Positions 46,701 to 57,604 of a DNA stretch of 64,000 nucleotides are shown piece after piece; position 1 is the first letter of the stretch; each line of letters opens with the position of its first letter. Both the position numbers and the translations under genes were made by a program. The notes under the pieces are model-generated. The model saw only the letters and a list, made by a program, of their open reading frames with translations, had not been told where the DNA came from and made no database searches. The DNA comes from Oxytricha trifallax (Eukaryota > Ciliophora > Spirotrichea > Sporadotrichida > Oxytrichidae): NCBI GenBank assembly GCA_000711775.1, contig ARYC01017591.1, positions 1 through 64,000 on the forward strand, written 5' to 3'.

Positions 46701-48800
46701 TCCTATGAATAATTCAGGTTTTGCTATAGACAGATCGAAAAGTATAATAAAATGTCAAAATCTCAAATTATAAAATAAAATTACAGCATAAGAACTAGTT
46801 TTTTCCTTAAAACTTATTATAATTGCATTAAATGGGGGGGTCTAAGTCGGTGCAAAAATTTTTTCAAAATCCTAAGTCGGTGCAAAATTTTTTTTCTCAA
46901 AAACATCAAAATCCCTAAGTCGGTGCATGATCAATTTTTGACATTATTGATATATTTTATCATCCTACCCCACATAAAAAGTATCATTATTTACTAAAAT
47001 TTATGTCTCAGCTTCTAAATCGAATTCCTTCATTAAATTTAGATCATAGGACACTTATAATATTACTAAAATACATTTGAATAGGAGAAATTAGATAAAT
47101 AAATCAAAAATTCAAAAATATAAAATTATAACTGCCTCTAGCTAGATATTCTTATAGATAGAATTTGATTAACAATACTTACCGTCATGTTTAAAAAAGT
47201 TCACCGTTTTATTAATTTACGGAGTTGACTCAGTTGACTAAGTTGACCGTGATTTTTGGCCAACTTCCACTTATTCAAAAGACTAGTAATGTATGATTAT
47301 TATTTAATTTAATATTAAAATTTAATTTAATTTATTTGAGATTCGACTAAGTTGACCCAGTTGACTAAGTTGACTGGGATTTTTTGTTGTCAAATTCTGA
47401 AAAGTGTAATATGTAATATATATTAAAACCGAATTAAAATTAAAAACATCAGGAGCAGTAATGGAAGGAATGCGGACCTCTCTGCTTCCTCCGCACTCTG
47501 TAGAGCTTACAACTTGTACCACTGATTGAAGTGATAGAGTAGACTTAGTGTGTGGCCTTACTTACCGCGCTCAAATCTATATTGCCGGTAGTCTTCAACA
47601 AAATGCTGATTTCATGCAATATCCCTACCTTAACCCTAATGATGCCTATCTTATGAACTTAAACGATGTCGCCATTCCACTTTGGTTCACTACTATCAGT
47701 CTCTCAAGAACTGCATCAGAGTCAATTACTACTCTTACCAAGATTGGAGATTACATCTATTGTTTCTTGAACACTCAAGACTCTTATAACGCTTTCCTTA
47801 AGGTTCATGCGACAAACGGTATCCTATTAGAAAGCAAATCAATCAATTTCTACGATGCCTTTAAAGAGGTCCGCATTCCTTCCATTACTGCTCCTGATGT
47901 TTTTAATTTTAATCGGTTTTAATATATATTACATATTACACTTTTCAGAATTTGACTACAAAAAATCCCAGTCAACTTAGTCAACTGGGTCAACTTAGTC
48001 GAATCTCAAATAAATTAAATTAAATTTTAATATTAAATTAAATAATAATCATACATTACTAGTCTTTTGAATAAGTGGAAGTTGGCCAAAAATCACGGTC
48101 AACTTAGTCAACTGAGTCAACTCCGTAAATTAATAAAACGGTGAACTTTTTTAAACATGACGGTAAGTATTGTTAATCAAATTCTATCTATAAGAATATC
48201 TAGCTAGAGGCAGTTATAATTTTATATTTTTGAATTTTTGATTTATTTATCTAATTTCTCCTATTCAAATGTATTTAGCAATATTATAAGTGTCCTATGA
48301 TCGAAATTTCATGAAGGAGTTCGATTCAGAAGCTGAGACATAAATTTTAGTTAATAATGATACTTTTTATGTGGGGTAGGATGATAAAATATATCAATAA
48401 TGTCAAAAATTGATCATGCACCGACTTAGGGATTTTGATGTTTTTGAGAAAAAAAATTTTGCACCGACTTAGGATTTTGAAAAAATTTTTGCACCGACTT
48501 AGACCCCCCCCATTAAATTATACTCACAACTGTAAAAGGACAGGCTTAGAAGAAGAAAAAGTGGATGGAGGTCTGTAAAAAATAGGTTTTTCAACAAATA
48601 ACATCCCTTAGGTGTTTAACGGCCCTAATGACGAGAGAAACTTTAGAATTCATCAAGAAAAAATGAGGATTTAGTAATAATAATAGCAATAATTTTTGTA
48701 AAAACCATTGAAGTTTAACTAAGGAGGCCATAGGGAATTAAGTCAATTAAAACATATCAGTATGCCTCTAAATTAGGAACTTAATGGTAAATTTTTATAT
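43771..48800 (+). CDS. Casein kinase 1 family protein kinase with long Gln-rich tail
   Basis: ATG 43771. Kinase motifs: [17 protein letters not shown] (P-loop), [20 protein letters not shown] (catalytic Lys), [51 protein letters not shown] (DYG for DFG), [20 protein letters not shown] (CK1 signature), [18 protein letters not shown], and [20 protein letters not shown]. An intron lies at 43859-43894, others at about 43936-44131 and 44200-44235. IESs are solved at 44366, 44736 and 44884. The tail has Q-rich parts (LNQQQNSQQNQNFQFAGFLE), coil ([19 protein letters not shown]), a basic-acidic patch ([15 protein letters not shown]) and a final piece ([19 protein letters not shown]) beyond the fold-back element 46834-48510. 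Kinase call strong; tail boundaries approximate. Confidence 0.88.
44366..44468 (+). other. IES of 103 bp, pointer TCAT
   Basis: TCAT at 44366-44369 and 44469-44472. Joining gives RQFSMKTTLMLVTQLVERFR, matching the CK1 helix KTVLMLADQMLxRIE. Confidence 0.88.
44736..44791 (+). other. IES of 56 bp, pointer ATCT
   Basis: ATCT at 44736-44739 and 44792-44795. Joining gives [16 protein letters not shown], matching CK1 RRDDLExLGYVLMYF. Confidence 0.92.
44884..44992 (+). other. IES of 109 bp, pointer AGAAG
   Basis: AGAAG at 44884-44888 and 44993-44997. Joining gives [20 protein letters not shown], matching CK1 KYEKISEKKVATSIEAL. Confidence 0.9.
46834..47481 (+). repeat. Left arm of the fold-back element
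   Basis: Inverted partner of 47865-48510; the arms differ by scattered substitutions and small indels. The inner end reads GGAATGCGGACCTCT. Confidence 0.93.
47548..47922 (+). CDS. ORF in the core of the fold-back element
   Basis: An ORF of 124 codons without any TAA/TAG-Gln, open from before 47534: [79 protein letters not shown] and [20 protein letters not shown]. It runs into the right arm, ending [20 protein letters not shown]. Codon use and composition (45% GC) are those of a real protein, unlike the AT-rich arms. It is not a transposase; it looks like a captured fragment of a repeat-type secreted or beta-propeller protein, but I do not recognise it. Confidence 0.55.
   Translation: MCGLTYRAQIYIAGSLQQNADFMQYPYLNPNDAYLMNLNDVAIPLWFTTISLSRTASESITTLTKIGDYIYCFLNTQDSYNAFLKVHATNGILLESKSINFYDAFKEVRIPSITAPDVFNFNRF
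47865..48510 (-). repeat. Right arm of the fold-back element
   Basis: Inner end AGAGGTCCGCATTCC, outer end CTTAGACCCCCCC; mirror image of the left arm. Confidence 0.93.
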
Positions 48801-49299
48801 TAATTCACAATTTTATTGGTGTATTTTTAAAAAAATAAAATAGGGATATATTTTTCTCAGAAAATATCTGAACTTAAAATTAAACATTAAATAAACTATT
48901 TTATAAAAGGTAAAAATTCAATAGTCATTAGTGATATCAAATTAAACTCATAAAAATATAACAAGACTTCTGTTATTGCATCTTAATTTTTATTTTTATA
49001 TATAATGTCAGTATTTTAATTCGTTAAATGATTCATTTTATATAATAACGAAAAGAAAGATGAAAACTGCATTATATTTTGAAAAATGTTAATACTATGT
49101 TATATAAATATCATAAAGTAAACGAGTTGTAAAATTAAATACGTCATTGTAATTTAGATGTAAATAACAATATTTAGTATTCTTTATAGTCGTATCTTAG
49201 CTTTTATTGTACAGAATTTTAGATAAATTATATTAGATTAAACTTTATCAAATAATAATAATTATAATATAAAAAGCTTAAAATATTCTAATACTAGCA

Positions 49300-49440
49300 A
49301 TGGGAAGCGGTGGACACTAGCATTTAATTTACACTCTGCCCCTAAAACCCCTGTACAACGACAATATCAATGAAATAGACCAAGTTTTAATTATAGATTA
49401 AAAACGCCCTACTCATTCAATTCACTAATTGTTCAGAATA
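49300..49440 (+). CDS. Possible first MDS of an unknown gene
   Basis: ATG 49300: MGSGGHQHLIYTLPLKPLYN, DNINEIDQVLIIDQKRPTHS. It stands out from its AT-rich surroundings in composition, but no continuation was identified with confidence. It could also be an isolated MDS of a gene whose other parts lie elsewhere. Confidence 0.4.
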
Positions 49441-50328
49441 TTAGAAATAATAATTTAATTTAGAGGATTGTATATATAAATAAGTGGAAATCAATATTTA
49501 AAAAGCGATTTTAATAGTTTAATTGAATTAAATTCCATTTAAACTATAATTTGTTTCCTCATCGATTGATAACAAAACAATTACTTTGTTGTAACTTTCG
49601 ATAAATTTAAAATTATTTTATTAATTTATCCTTAGTAATTTTAATCAAAATATTTCAATTTAACTGATTTTCATTAAAATACCAAATATAAATTATTTAT
49701 TTAAAATATCCATATCATCATATTATTTTACAATAATAGCCCTTGTAGTTTTGCTTTTGAATTTACTGGAGTCTTTTATCAACATTGAGCAGATTCTGCA
49801 ACTTAGTAGCTATATTGTTCCATATACTTCAAGATTATAAATTATTTACAAATATTATAAGTTATAAATTACCAAAAGTTATCTCATCTAATTTTTATCA
49901 TTAAATATTAAAGATTTTATAGATATTAACTGAGCTTTTTTAAGAAATAATAATTTCTCTGAATGAAAATAAATTGTTTCAAAATTATAAGTAGTGATTA
50001 TATAATTAAGTATTAATTATACTACCAAAATTTAAAATTAAAATGATATCTTTATAGAAATTCATGCATATAAGTGTGTTTTTTAGAAAATTATTTTATT
50101 GTTTTAACATGATTTAAAATTTCTAAATTCTATAACAAATAATATTTGTAAAATAACATGTTGTGTTTTTGTGCGATTCTAATGACATACTTAGTCCATA
50201 AATAGAGTTAGGATTTTGTAAATTAAAAATAGAAAGATTCACTCACATTAGTTAAAAAATGGACTCATACTTTGTGTAATTTATAAGAAACCATAAAAAT
50301 GGTCTCTGTAAAACTTAAAATTTATATA
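49441..50328. other. AT-rich spacer
   Basis: Mostly non-coding. A GC-richer piece at 49738-49840 has an open minus-strand frame (LLSCRICSMLIKDSSKFKSK) that may be a stray MDS. Confidence 0.35.
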
Positions 50329-50968
50329 ATGGTTATAGATATTTTTAAGCATACTTTGCTGACTTATGCAATTCTCATGACATTCTGGGAAGCCCTCTTT
50401 TACTGGCGCTTCCTGCACTCGCTCTACCAAGAAAAGAGAAACGATTAAAATCAGCACATTATAGATTTGACCACTAGATTGAATATATTTCCATAAATTT
50501 GCATATTATTCAATGCCCTATTCACAGACATGATAATAGTCAACAGTCACTCTAAATTGTTATGCCTTGGATATGGAATTTACTTGGTTTGTCAGTATTT
50601 TATAGATTTATGGAGGTAAGAAATATATAGATATACGTAGACCTCGAATAGTTACATGGATTAAAGTAATTTAAATTGTAAGGTAATAAATGAATAAACA
50701 TGTTAAGATTAAAGATTCTTAAAATTAACCATTATTATTTATCACTTTTTAAAGTAAATTATCGCATCAAAACATATTTTCTATGGAAACATTAGGAGGT
50801 ATGGTTGCTTGTGTTTTAATGATAGCAGCTTTGCACATAGTTCACATGATTATTGCTAAAATCACTAAACTATACAGAAATAGAGAAGTAAATTATGTCA
50901 TAAATCATAAAGAATAAATAGTGGAGAAGTAAGAATTGAAGAAGAAAATCAACAAAAAGAGTTAATGA
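50329..50968 (+). CDS. Small multi-pass membrane protein, two segments
   Basis: ATG 50329: MVIDIFKHTLLTYAILMTFW, EALFYWRFLHSLYQEKRND, LTTRLNIFPQICILFNALFT, KLLCLGYGIYLVCQYFIDLW. After a gap of about 165 bp come GMVACVLMIAALHIVHMIIA, KITKLYRNREVNYVINHKEQ and a lysine-rich end to TGA 50966-50968. That gives about four hydrophobic segments. Both sides of the gap carry GGAGGTA (50612 and 50790 region), but joining there does not keep the frame, so the junction is unsolved (intron starting GTAAGA is the alternative). No family recognised. Confidence 0.65.
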
Positions 50969-51133
50969 ATATGATAATTTATATAATTTATAATAAAATT
51001 GGAAATTAGTTTAATTCATGAATATAAAATATAGTAAATCTTATAACCAAAATAAATAAATTTCGTTTTAAAATGGGTAGTTCTAAAAAGAAAATATACA
51101 ATAAATAATAAATTAAAATATAATATAAGAAAA

Positions 51134-51905
51134 ATGATTGTTTGTAAGAAGACAGTTATTTAAGCCTTATCGCTACTGCTGTTCACTTTGGCTTTATACA
51201 CTTCCTTGGCTGATGCTCAATCCAAGCCAACTTGCATGTACTGCAAGCGTGCCGATGCAGATGCAACTCTCCTCGTTTCATACAGTTACTGTTCGTCTTC
51301 GGACACCTGCTTGCAAGATAGGTGGATGTATATTGATAGACCTTGTACCTCTGGTTGGGTAGGGGGTAAAAACATACAATTGAGCACATGCTCACCATCA
51401 CTCGCAACTTGTCACTCTTTCGTATCGAATGAACAGGCTGCTGGGTAATAAGTAAATCATACTGAAACACTCTCCTCAGGGGAGTATTGTCAAATATCCG
51501 TGGATGCCACAAGTTTCTTAGCAAGATTTGTATAAATTTATACATTAAACATTTTATACAGACATGAACTTTAAATCATAGCAAATAGAATATAAAGCAA
51601 GAGTAGTTTTGGATGATGCTCTAACTCTTGGAGTAGATATGGACTACAACGTGGGCGATGTATATTTAGTGAAATAAGGCGAGAAAAAAACAATTACAGT
51701 ATTCAACGGAGATACCAGTGGGGCAATTACTTTTACTTTAGCATTTAGTTAGGCTATGTAACAAGTAATAAACAATATATTCGTACTAGCTGCATCAAGC
51801 GCATCTCTATTATTGACCAAATATGATTTAATTCGATAATTTAAATTAAAAATAATTTTAAAATTTGTGCAATTAACCTTATTAAATTTAATTTATGTGT
51901 AGTGA
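51134..51905 (+). CDS. Secreted cysteine-rich protein
   Basis: ATG 51134: signal peptide MIVCKKTVIQALSLLLFTLA, likely cut after SLADA. Then comes a Cys-rich region (PTCMYCKRADADATLLVSYS, CSSSDTCLQDRWMYIDRPC, STCSPSLATCHSF) and, beyond a 16-bp IES, a compact part (YKARVVLDDALTLGVDMDYN, GDVYLVKQGEKKTITVFNGD). It ends in a hydrophobic stretch (VINNIFVLAASSASLLL) that could be a membrane or GPI-anchor signal. The frame runs on AT-rich to TGA 51903-51905. No family recognised. The first part is unusually GC-rich for this genome. Confidence 0.75.
51537..51552 (+). other. IES of 16 bp, pointer TTTATACA
   Basis: The 8-bp repeat lies at 51537-51544 and 51553-51560; only 8 bp separate the copies. Excision changes the frame by one and joins SFLARFVQIYT to DMNFKSQQIEYKARVVLDD. 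Confidence 0.92.
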
Positions 51906-53019
51906 CATCAAATTTGCTGGAAATTAAAATTTAAGATTCAAATTTATTAAAATATAAGAGAGATACAGGATTATGATTTTGAAAAATTATAAAATAAAGA
52001 AATTCCTTCTCTCATAACATTCGATATTTTTAAAAAAAATCATAAATATTAATTCCCCAGCTAAATTTGAATTCTCTATTGAGAAATAAAGTTTAGATTA
52101 GATTTTCTACTCTAATTTTATAAAATCAAATTTAAGTTCCCTTATTTAATTAGTACTTAAGCTATACTATTAAGCACGAATTTATGAAAGAATAAAATAG
52201 GAGACATTTCATCACTACTGAGTCATGTATGATAAAAGCTGTTTAAAAATGATTTGAGATATATCAATCTAAAATAATATATAAGCGGGAAGAAGACAGA
52301 ATAGAAGAGAATATCTAATTAGTAGAGGTACATAAAAATGTTTATATAGTAATGAAACTACACTCATCAGATCGTATCCGCAATATAATTAAAAGTCATT
52401 GAAAATTAGAGTTTTTCCTTATTATTTGCTTTTTATTTAAATTAAATTTAGCCAAATGCCATTTACTATTTTTATCTTCTATTATTAATTATTCTAGTTT
52501 CAATAAAATTTAAATATATAAATCAGTTTCACTTTTTATATAGCCCTCTATAAATGTAAACAATGCCAACCTCCCCTGCTCTGTAGTTATTGCATATTAT
52601 ATATTTATAATTCTATCTAAATATTCACAATAACATCTGAATTCTGATTAAACTACAATAAATTTACATTGACACTTATACACTTTTTTGGAGGATTTTA
52701 TTTCTTGTTGAAGAATTGTCTAAAGATAATATATAAGTTACATTTTTATTATTAAAATAAGAAGGTATTAATAATTGTTTTTTATTTTTATTAATAAAAT
52801 ATTATTTTTGTAATTATAAATGCATTTCTTTATTTGAGATAGGTTTCAATTTTTATCCACAAAATAATATTTGTTTTTAAAAATAGTTTATTTTTTATAA
52901 AACCTATTAAAGTTTTAAAATATTTAAAGTCTATATTTAGTTAATATTTAAATTAAGATAAAACTTTTCTAATATTAATCACAAACCATATCTTTCGAAT
53001 TTCTATTATTTCCTTTATA
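51906..53019. other. AT-rich intergenic DNA
   Basis: Over 1 kb with no supported gene on either strand. Confidence 0.5.
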
Positions 53020-56000
53020 TCATTATCTCCTCTTGCCCATTAAATTAGGTTTTGATGCTAACTTATTGGTGTTTGGCTGCTGTTAAGAAATCATTGGTTG
53101 ATCATTTCCTAGACCCACTCCCACTCCTTGACTGTGTGATTATTGTTGTTATTGCTAATTCAGTTAAGACTAAATTTTTAATTAAGGCTAGCTTTGAGTA
53201 TTACTTCCATTCTAGGTTTCTAGTCCGCCATATGTAATATCCATTAGTTACATATAAAAACTATATCAATTTTTATATTAAGCAAATGTAGCACCCTACT
53301 TTTACTGCTATCTCTGCTGTTATTATTGCATCATTTTCTACTACTACTACTACTGTTTTTGTTGTTATTATTTCAATTTGATTTGTTTCTGCTGTTCCTA
53401 ATACTACCTATACTTTCTTCTCTAAATCAGCATTCTGAAGGTGCTCTGGACTACGAGTGCCGCAAGTGTTTCCTTCTAGTTCATTTCCTCAATTGCACGC
53501 TGCACTGCGTCGTAGTTTATGCCTTTGGGCTGGTTGTATTGCTTCTGGTTTTTATTAGCTTTATTGTAGTTTTAATCGTCTGTAAACCTACATTAAGTTA
53601 TGAAAAGGGGGATGTTAATGGTATTCTAAAATTAATACTAGAGTTTCACAAAATTCAAATTTATCAAGGAAGTCTTGTTGTCCATTAGACTTCGATTTTA
53701 CTTTCTAAATCATTTTTTCTTGGAGTTCGTCAATCTCTACCTTTTTAGTTTGTACCTATCCTTGAGCTTCTGCCATTGCATTTTTGAGTTTAAATTTATC
53801 ATAACTTATACAATTCTTTAACACTTGGATTTTTAATTAGCATTCGATTGAATGGAATAATGATCATTAATAATACTTATATTTGAGTTCCATGTATCTT
53901 TATTTGAGTTCCTTTAACCTCTTTTTATTAGCCTACTCTTGCATATCAGCTTTCTTCTAGTTAAGAGTCCCTTCCAGTCTTTATTGCATTATTTGCTTAC
54001 TCATCTATTCTTTTTCTTCTTTAAGCTTTTTATTCTATTCTTGTTGATGCTTCAAAGTGGGAGTAAGTTCTTCAATATCCTTGAATTTTATGTTTTATTT
54101 CTTTGCAATAATCAGGCATTTTTCTTCTTGGTCTTGCATAAATTTATATGTAAATATGTACCTAAAATTATAGAAAAATATATTTGCTAATTTTTTAACA
54201 CATTTTTATATGGTCTTTGAGTTGATATTCTTAGTCTGTTAAATTACTCATTAATTCTTAAAACCTCTATTTTCTCGTAGTTTCTCTCTTGATATTAATA
54301 ATTTAAAATAGAAATGTTTGTTACTTTCGTCACATATTAATTCCCTATTTTTAATACCTTCCTTGACAGAGGCAAGTTTATCTTGTAACTCCTTGATCCT
54401 ATATATAATCTTTGGCGCCCCATCATGCATAATTTTCTCAATGTTACTCTCTCGCTTCTACTGCTAAATCATTTTGTATTTATTCTCCTTCTCAAGCGTT
54501 TTTATGTCATCCTCCAGTGAATTGACGTTTTCATGTAAGTCTCCCAGGTAAGTTGGGTTGCGTACTTGCTCCACACGGTCGTAAACCTTCTCGTATTCCT
54601 GGCAGATTGCTTTAAGTTGTTTATCTGCATTGATTATTTCTTGCTCTCTGGTCTTCATTTGCTCATCTATACTTTGGTATTTCAATAATAAAAAACATCA
54701 ATGGAGTAAATAGTTTGATAAGGCTGATGAAATTATCATAATGAGATTTCAAAGAGTCAGATATTGGATGAGATTTTACTGGAACTCCTCTGGGATCATA
54801 TTTAGTAAAAAGCTCATCAATTTACTATTTCAGTTCTTTAATAGTCATTTTACTTATAATTCATTCAAAAACACATATAATGTAGATCAAACCATTAAAA
54901 ATAGTCATTGAAAGAAACATGTTTTCATCATAATAAGCAGCATATTTGACACCATCCTCTAGATATATCCCATCCTAATCCGGTTCATCCTACTTCCTAC
55001 TATTACTCTGGAATTCATTGATTTTCCTGCGAGTTCTCTCTATAAAATCTAAAATGTTCTGGAAGTCACTTGGATTATCATGAGTGCCCTTACTGAGATA
55101 TTGATCTATGTTTTTCTTTATGAAATTTGGAGAGGCGTTCTGAAGTGTACTCAGGTATTGCTTGGCATCGATTATTGATTGCTGGTATTTCTTGCTGGAT
55201 TGGTTTGGATTTAGGCTTGAGTGAAGATTGGGGGTGGATGATGTGGCTTTCATGCTTTTCTTTAGCAATACGCTACCGCCACCATTTACATATAAACTCT
55301 TTAAAAAAAGAGACAGATAACTTTGATGGGAATTCTGATCTGCTTATTATATATAATACCACATTTTTATATATATTAATATTTGCAAGATTGTTAGTGT
55401 TTTGAGGTTGCTATTTATTCTAAGAAAGCGAAGTTTTAAGAGTAGACTCGAAATTATTCGATTTGTAGACACTTCCAAGCTAAGAGTTCTATTTTGCGTC
55501 TTAAATTTGCTCAGTAGGTTTGGGATTTTATTAGTTTTTTGAAGTTGTATTATTGTTGTTTGTGCTATTTTGGAGCTTAATGGGAGGTTGTTTTTAAGGA
55601 CTTACAAAATATAACATAAATATAGATCTCCAGGTAAGATTTTATTAAATTCATACAAAATGGCTCAAATTTAATATGAGAAATACAATTTCAATGAAAG
55701 CTTATATATTTAAATTAAAAAAATATGATAATTTGTTTTAACTTTCCTTTACCTCAAATTCAGCATTAATTGAATTCTTGACAATAGACTTTGACTTTAA
55801 TTAAGGTTTAGATCCTATGCTAAACTATATAAAAATATATTTACCATCATACAAATTATTATTTCATATTAATTTTATATCAATATTAATTATCATATAT
55901 TTATTCTGAAGTATAGGTTGATAAGAATTATAGTCTTACTCATTGACTTTAAGTTAATTCTTACCCATAGATTACTCAAGTACGCTATTATTGGTAAATC

Positions 56001-56767
56001 ATATAAAAATTTCATTTAAATATATATAAATACTTCACACATTAATATTTCAACAATATTATTTCTTGCGAGAGTCCTATTTGTTTGATTATTATTGCTT
56101 AATGTTGGAATCTAATAATCGTCATTCAGATTGAATTTATTGTTAGAATTGTTTTGATTCTTAGTGGTAATTGATGAGGAGTTGTAATTGTGTTACTCTA
56201 TTGGTTCAATTTATATTGTATTAAAAAAGGAAAATGTGCAATAAAAAATCACAATGATTTAGGATAAAAATATTTCAATTTTAGTGTAACCATTTGCTAT
56301 TTTGGGTTTCGTGTCGAGCTGTGCGACAGATTTTTTAGTTTCTATTACAGGTAAAGAATTACGGTTATCATTTTAAGCCCAGTTTTGCTAAACCTAAATT
56401 TTAACATTTAACAATCTTTAGCTTTTAAAAATATTTCGATAGATAGTATATGCTTTCTTATTATAAGCATTACCACAAGCTTTACAATGAGATTCTTAAT
56501 AAATTGGTTTTGCAATTTATAACATATTTATGATATATTAAAAGAAATGCTACCATTCATACTTACCTATTATTTTGACTTATTAGTTTCAATAGTAGAC
56601 TGCTTCTAAGCCTAACTAATGTTAATATTCGCTTTGACATTGCCATTTGCGTTGATTTATTGAGTTGGCTTTTTGCTGTTGGAATACTGGTTAAAGTCGT
56701 TATTAAATTCTTGGTCGTAGTCGTCCTCGTAGTAATTATCTTCCTCCTCGAATTATTAAAAGTTCAT
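53020..56767 (-). CDS. Large coiled-coil protein split into about ten MDSs
   Basis: From ATG 56767, in order: MNFQQFEEEDNYYEDDYDQE; NWAQNDNRNSLPVIETKKSV; HNYNSSSITTKNQNNSNNKF; EQSMGKNQLKVNEQDYNSYQ; GSKPQLKSKSIVKNSINAEF; SPQKQPPIKLQNSTNNNN; KPTEQIQDAKQNSQLGSVYK; GGGSVLLKKSMKATSSTPNL; YQQSIIDAKQYLSTLQNASP. A coiled-coil core follows (KELKQQIDELFTKYDPRGVP, NPTYLGDLHENVNSLEDDIK, APKIIYRIKELQDKLASVKE, KKLKEEKEQMSKQIMQQRLE), then a polyQ stretch (53325-53380) and a Q-rich end (LGNDQPMISQQQPNTNKLAS) to TGA 53020-53022. All pieces lie in linear order on one strand. One junction is proven (54850-54909); another near 54660-54700 joins SLIK to YQSIDEQMK. Function unknown. Confidence 0.75.
54850..54909 (-). 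other. IES of 60 bp, pointer AATGACTATT (minus strand)
   Basis: AATAGTCATT on the plus strand at 54840-54849 and 54900-54909. Excision joins YYDENMFLSMTI to KELKQQIDELFTKYDPRG and removes an in-frame TGA. Confidence 0.92.
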
Positions 56768-57604
56768 TTTGTTTATAAATAAATTATTATTGATTTAATT
56801 ATATCAGATTTATCGCTTTTTTATTCTGTTTGTTTTAATATATGATGATTCAAAAATTGGAGATTTGTAGAAAAGGTCAATGAAAATATAGTGATTTAAT
56901 GAATTTATAGGGAGTTGTATATTTATTACTATTTAATTAAAATAGTATATATGTATATATATATATATAAATTTGTTTAAAATATATCTTCCCTTCAAGA
57001 ATTTCTAAAATTGCTGTTTCAGAAATGAGAATAAAAAGTCGAATCAAATTAACTTGAATTATAAATAATATATATATATTCTACAGTCCTAAACAGGCGA
57101 TATATGTATATAAATAATATAATATTAATAATAATCAAATATATCTGAATTAATTTCTAAGTAAAAGCAACAATACAAAAATGGAGTTGAGTTTACAATT
57201 TCTAAGAATTAAAAACAAAATTAATAATAAGAAAGTCTCTAAATTTTCAGGAAACTCTAATATATTCAGTATGAACTCATAATCTATATTAATTCATATA
57301 TTGAATCATTTGCTATTTTTTGCAAATAATAGTGGTTTTTTGGGGTTTAGAACATATTTTTCTTAAAATCTTAATTTACTATTAATTAACAGATAATATA
57401 ATCTACAAGAATATTAGTGATGCTATGTTTACTAGTAATATAATGCTTTGATTAATCGCATTAAACAATAATTTCCTCGCTTTCAAATAACTGTCTTAAA
57501 TGTATAGCGAAGGGTTATTATTACTGCTTCAAATTTTATAAGTTATATTTTTCATTATATATCCCTTAAATCTTTAACAAAATATCTAAATTTATTTTTT
57601 TAAT
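56768..57604. other. AT-rich intergenic DNA between divergent genes
   Basis: No gene seen. Includes simple AT/TATA repeats at about 56947-56970 and 57066-57080. Confidence 0.5.

Larger units (their letters stand above)
46834..48510. mobile_element. Fold-back (long inverted repeat) element, 1677 bp, 8-bp target duplication
   Basis: Arms of about 648 and 646 bp (46834-47481 and 47865-48510) are near-perfect inverted copies starting GGGGGGGTCTAAGTCGGTGC. They surround a 383-bp unique core. The element is flanked by the exact direct repeat CATTAAAT (46826-46833 and 48511-48518). Each arm begins with two copies of CTAAGTCGGTGCAAAATTTT and, further in, has repeats of GTTGACT(A/C)AGTTGAC. The arms also contain a short coding-like stretch ([16 protein letters not shown]) next to the core. 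It lies in a gap between tail pieces of the CK1 gene, so development must remove it. Confidence 0.9.

Noticed and set aside
47322-47522. Minus-strand ORF at the inner edge of the left fold-back arm as a separate gene
   Set aside because: It is largely the mirror image of the right arm sequence and its only coding-like part is the duplicated [16 protein letters not shown] edge of the core ORF.
51183-51545. Minus-strand 120-codon ORF and the other plus-strand frames here
   Set aside because: The plus-strand frame from 51134 has a signal peptide, cysteine pattern and a pointer-supported continuation; the others are shadows.
53326-54190. Plus-strand Leu/Phe-rich ORFs resembling membrane proteins
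   Set aside because: They are the complement of a Gln/Lys-rich coiled coil and polyQ tract on the minus strand.
56947-57080. AT dinucleotide runs as a possible origin or scaffold element
   Set aside because: Such runs are common throughout this extremely AT-rich DNA; nothing specific supports a function.
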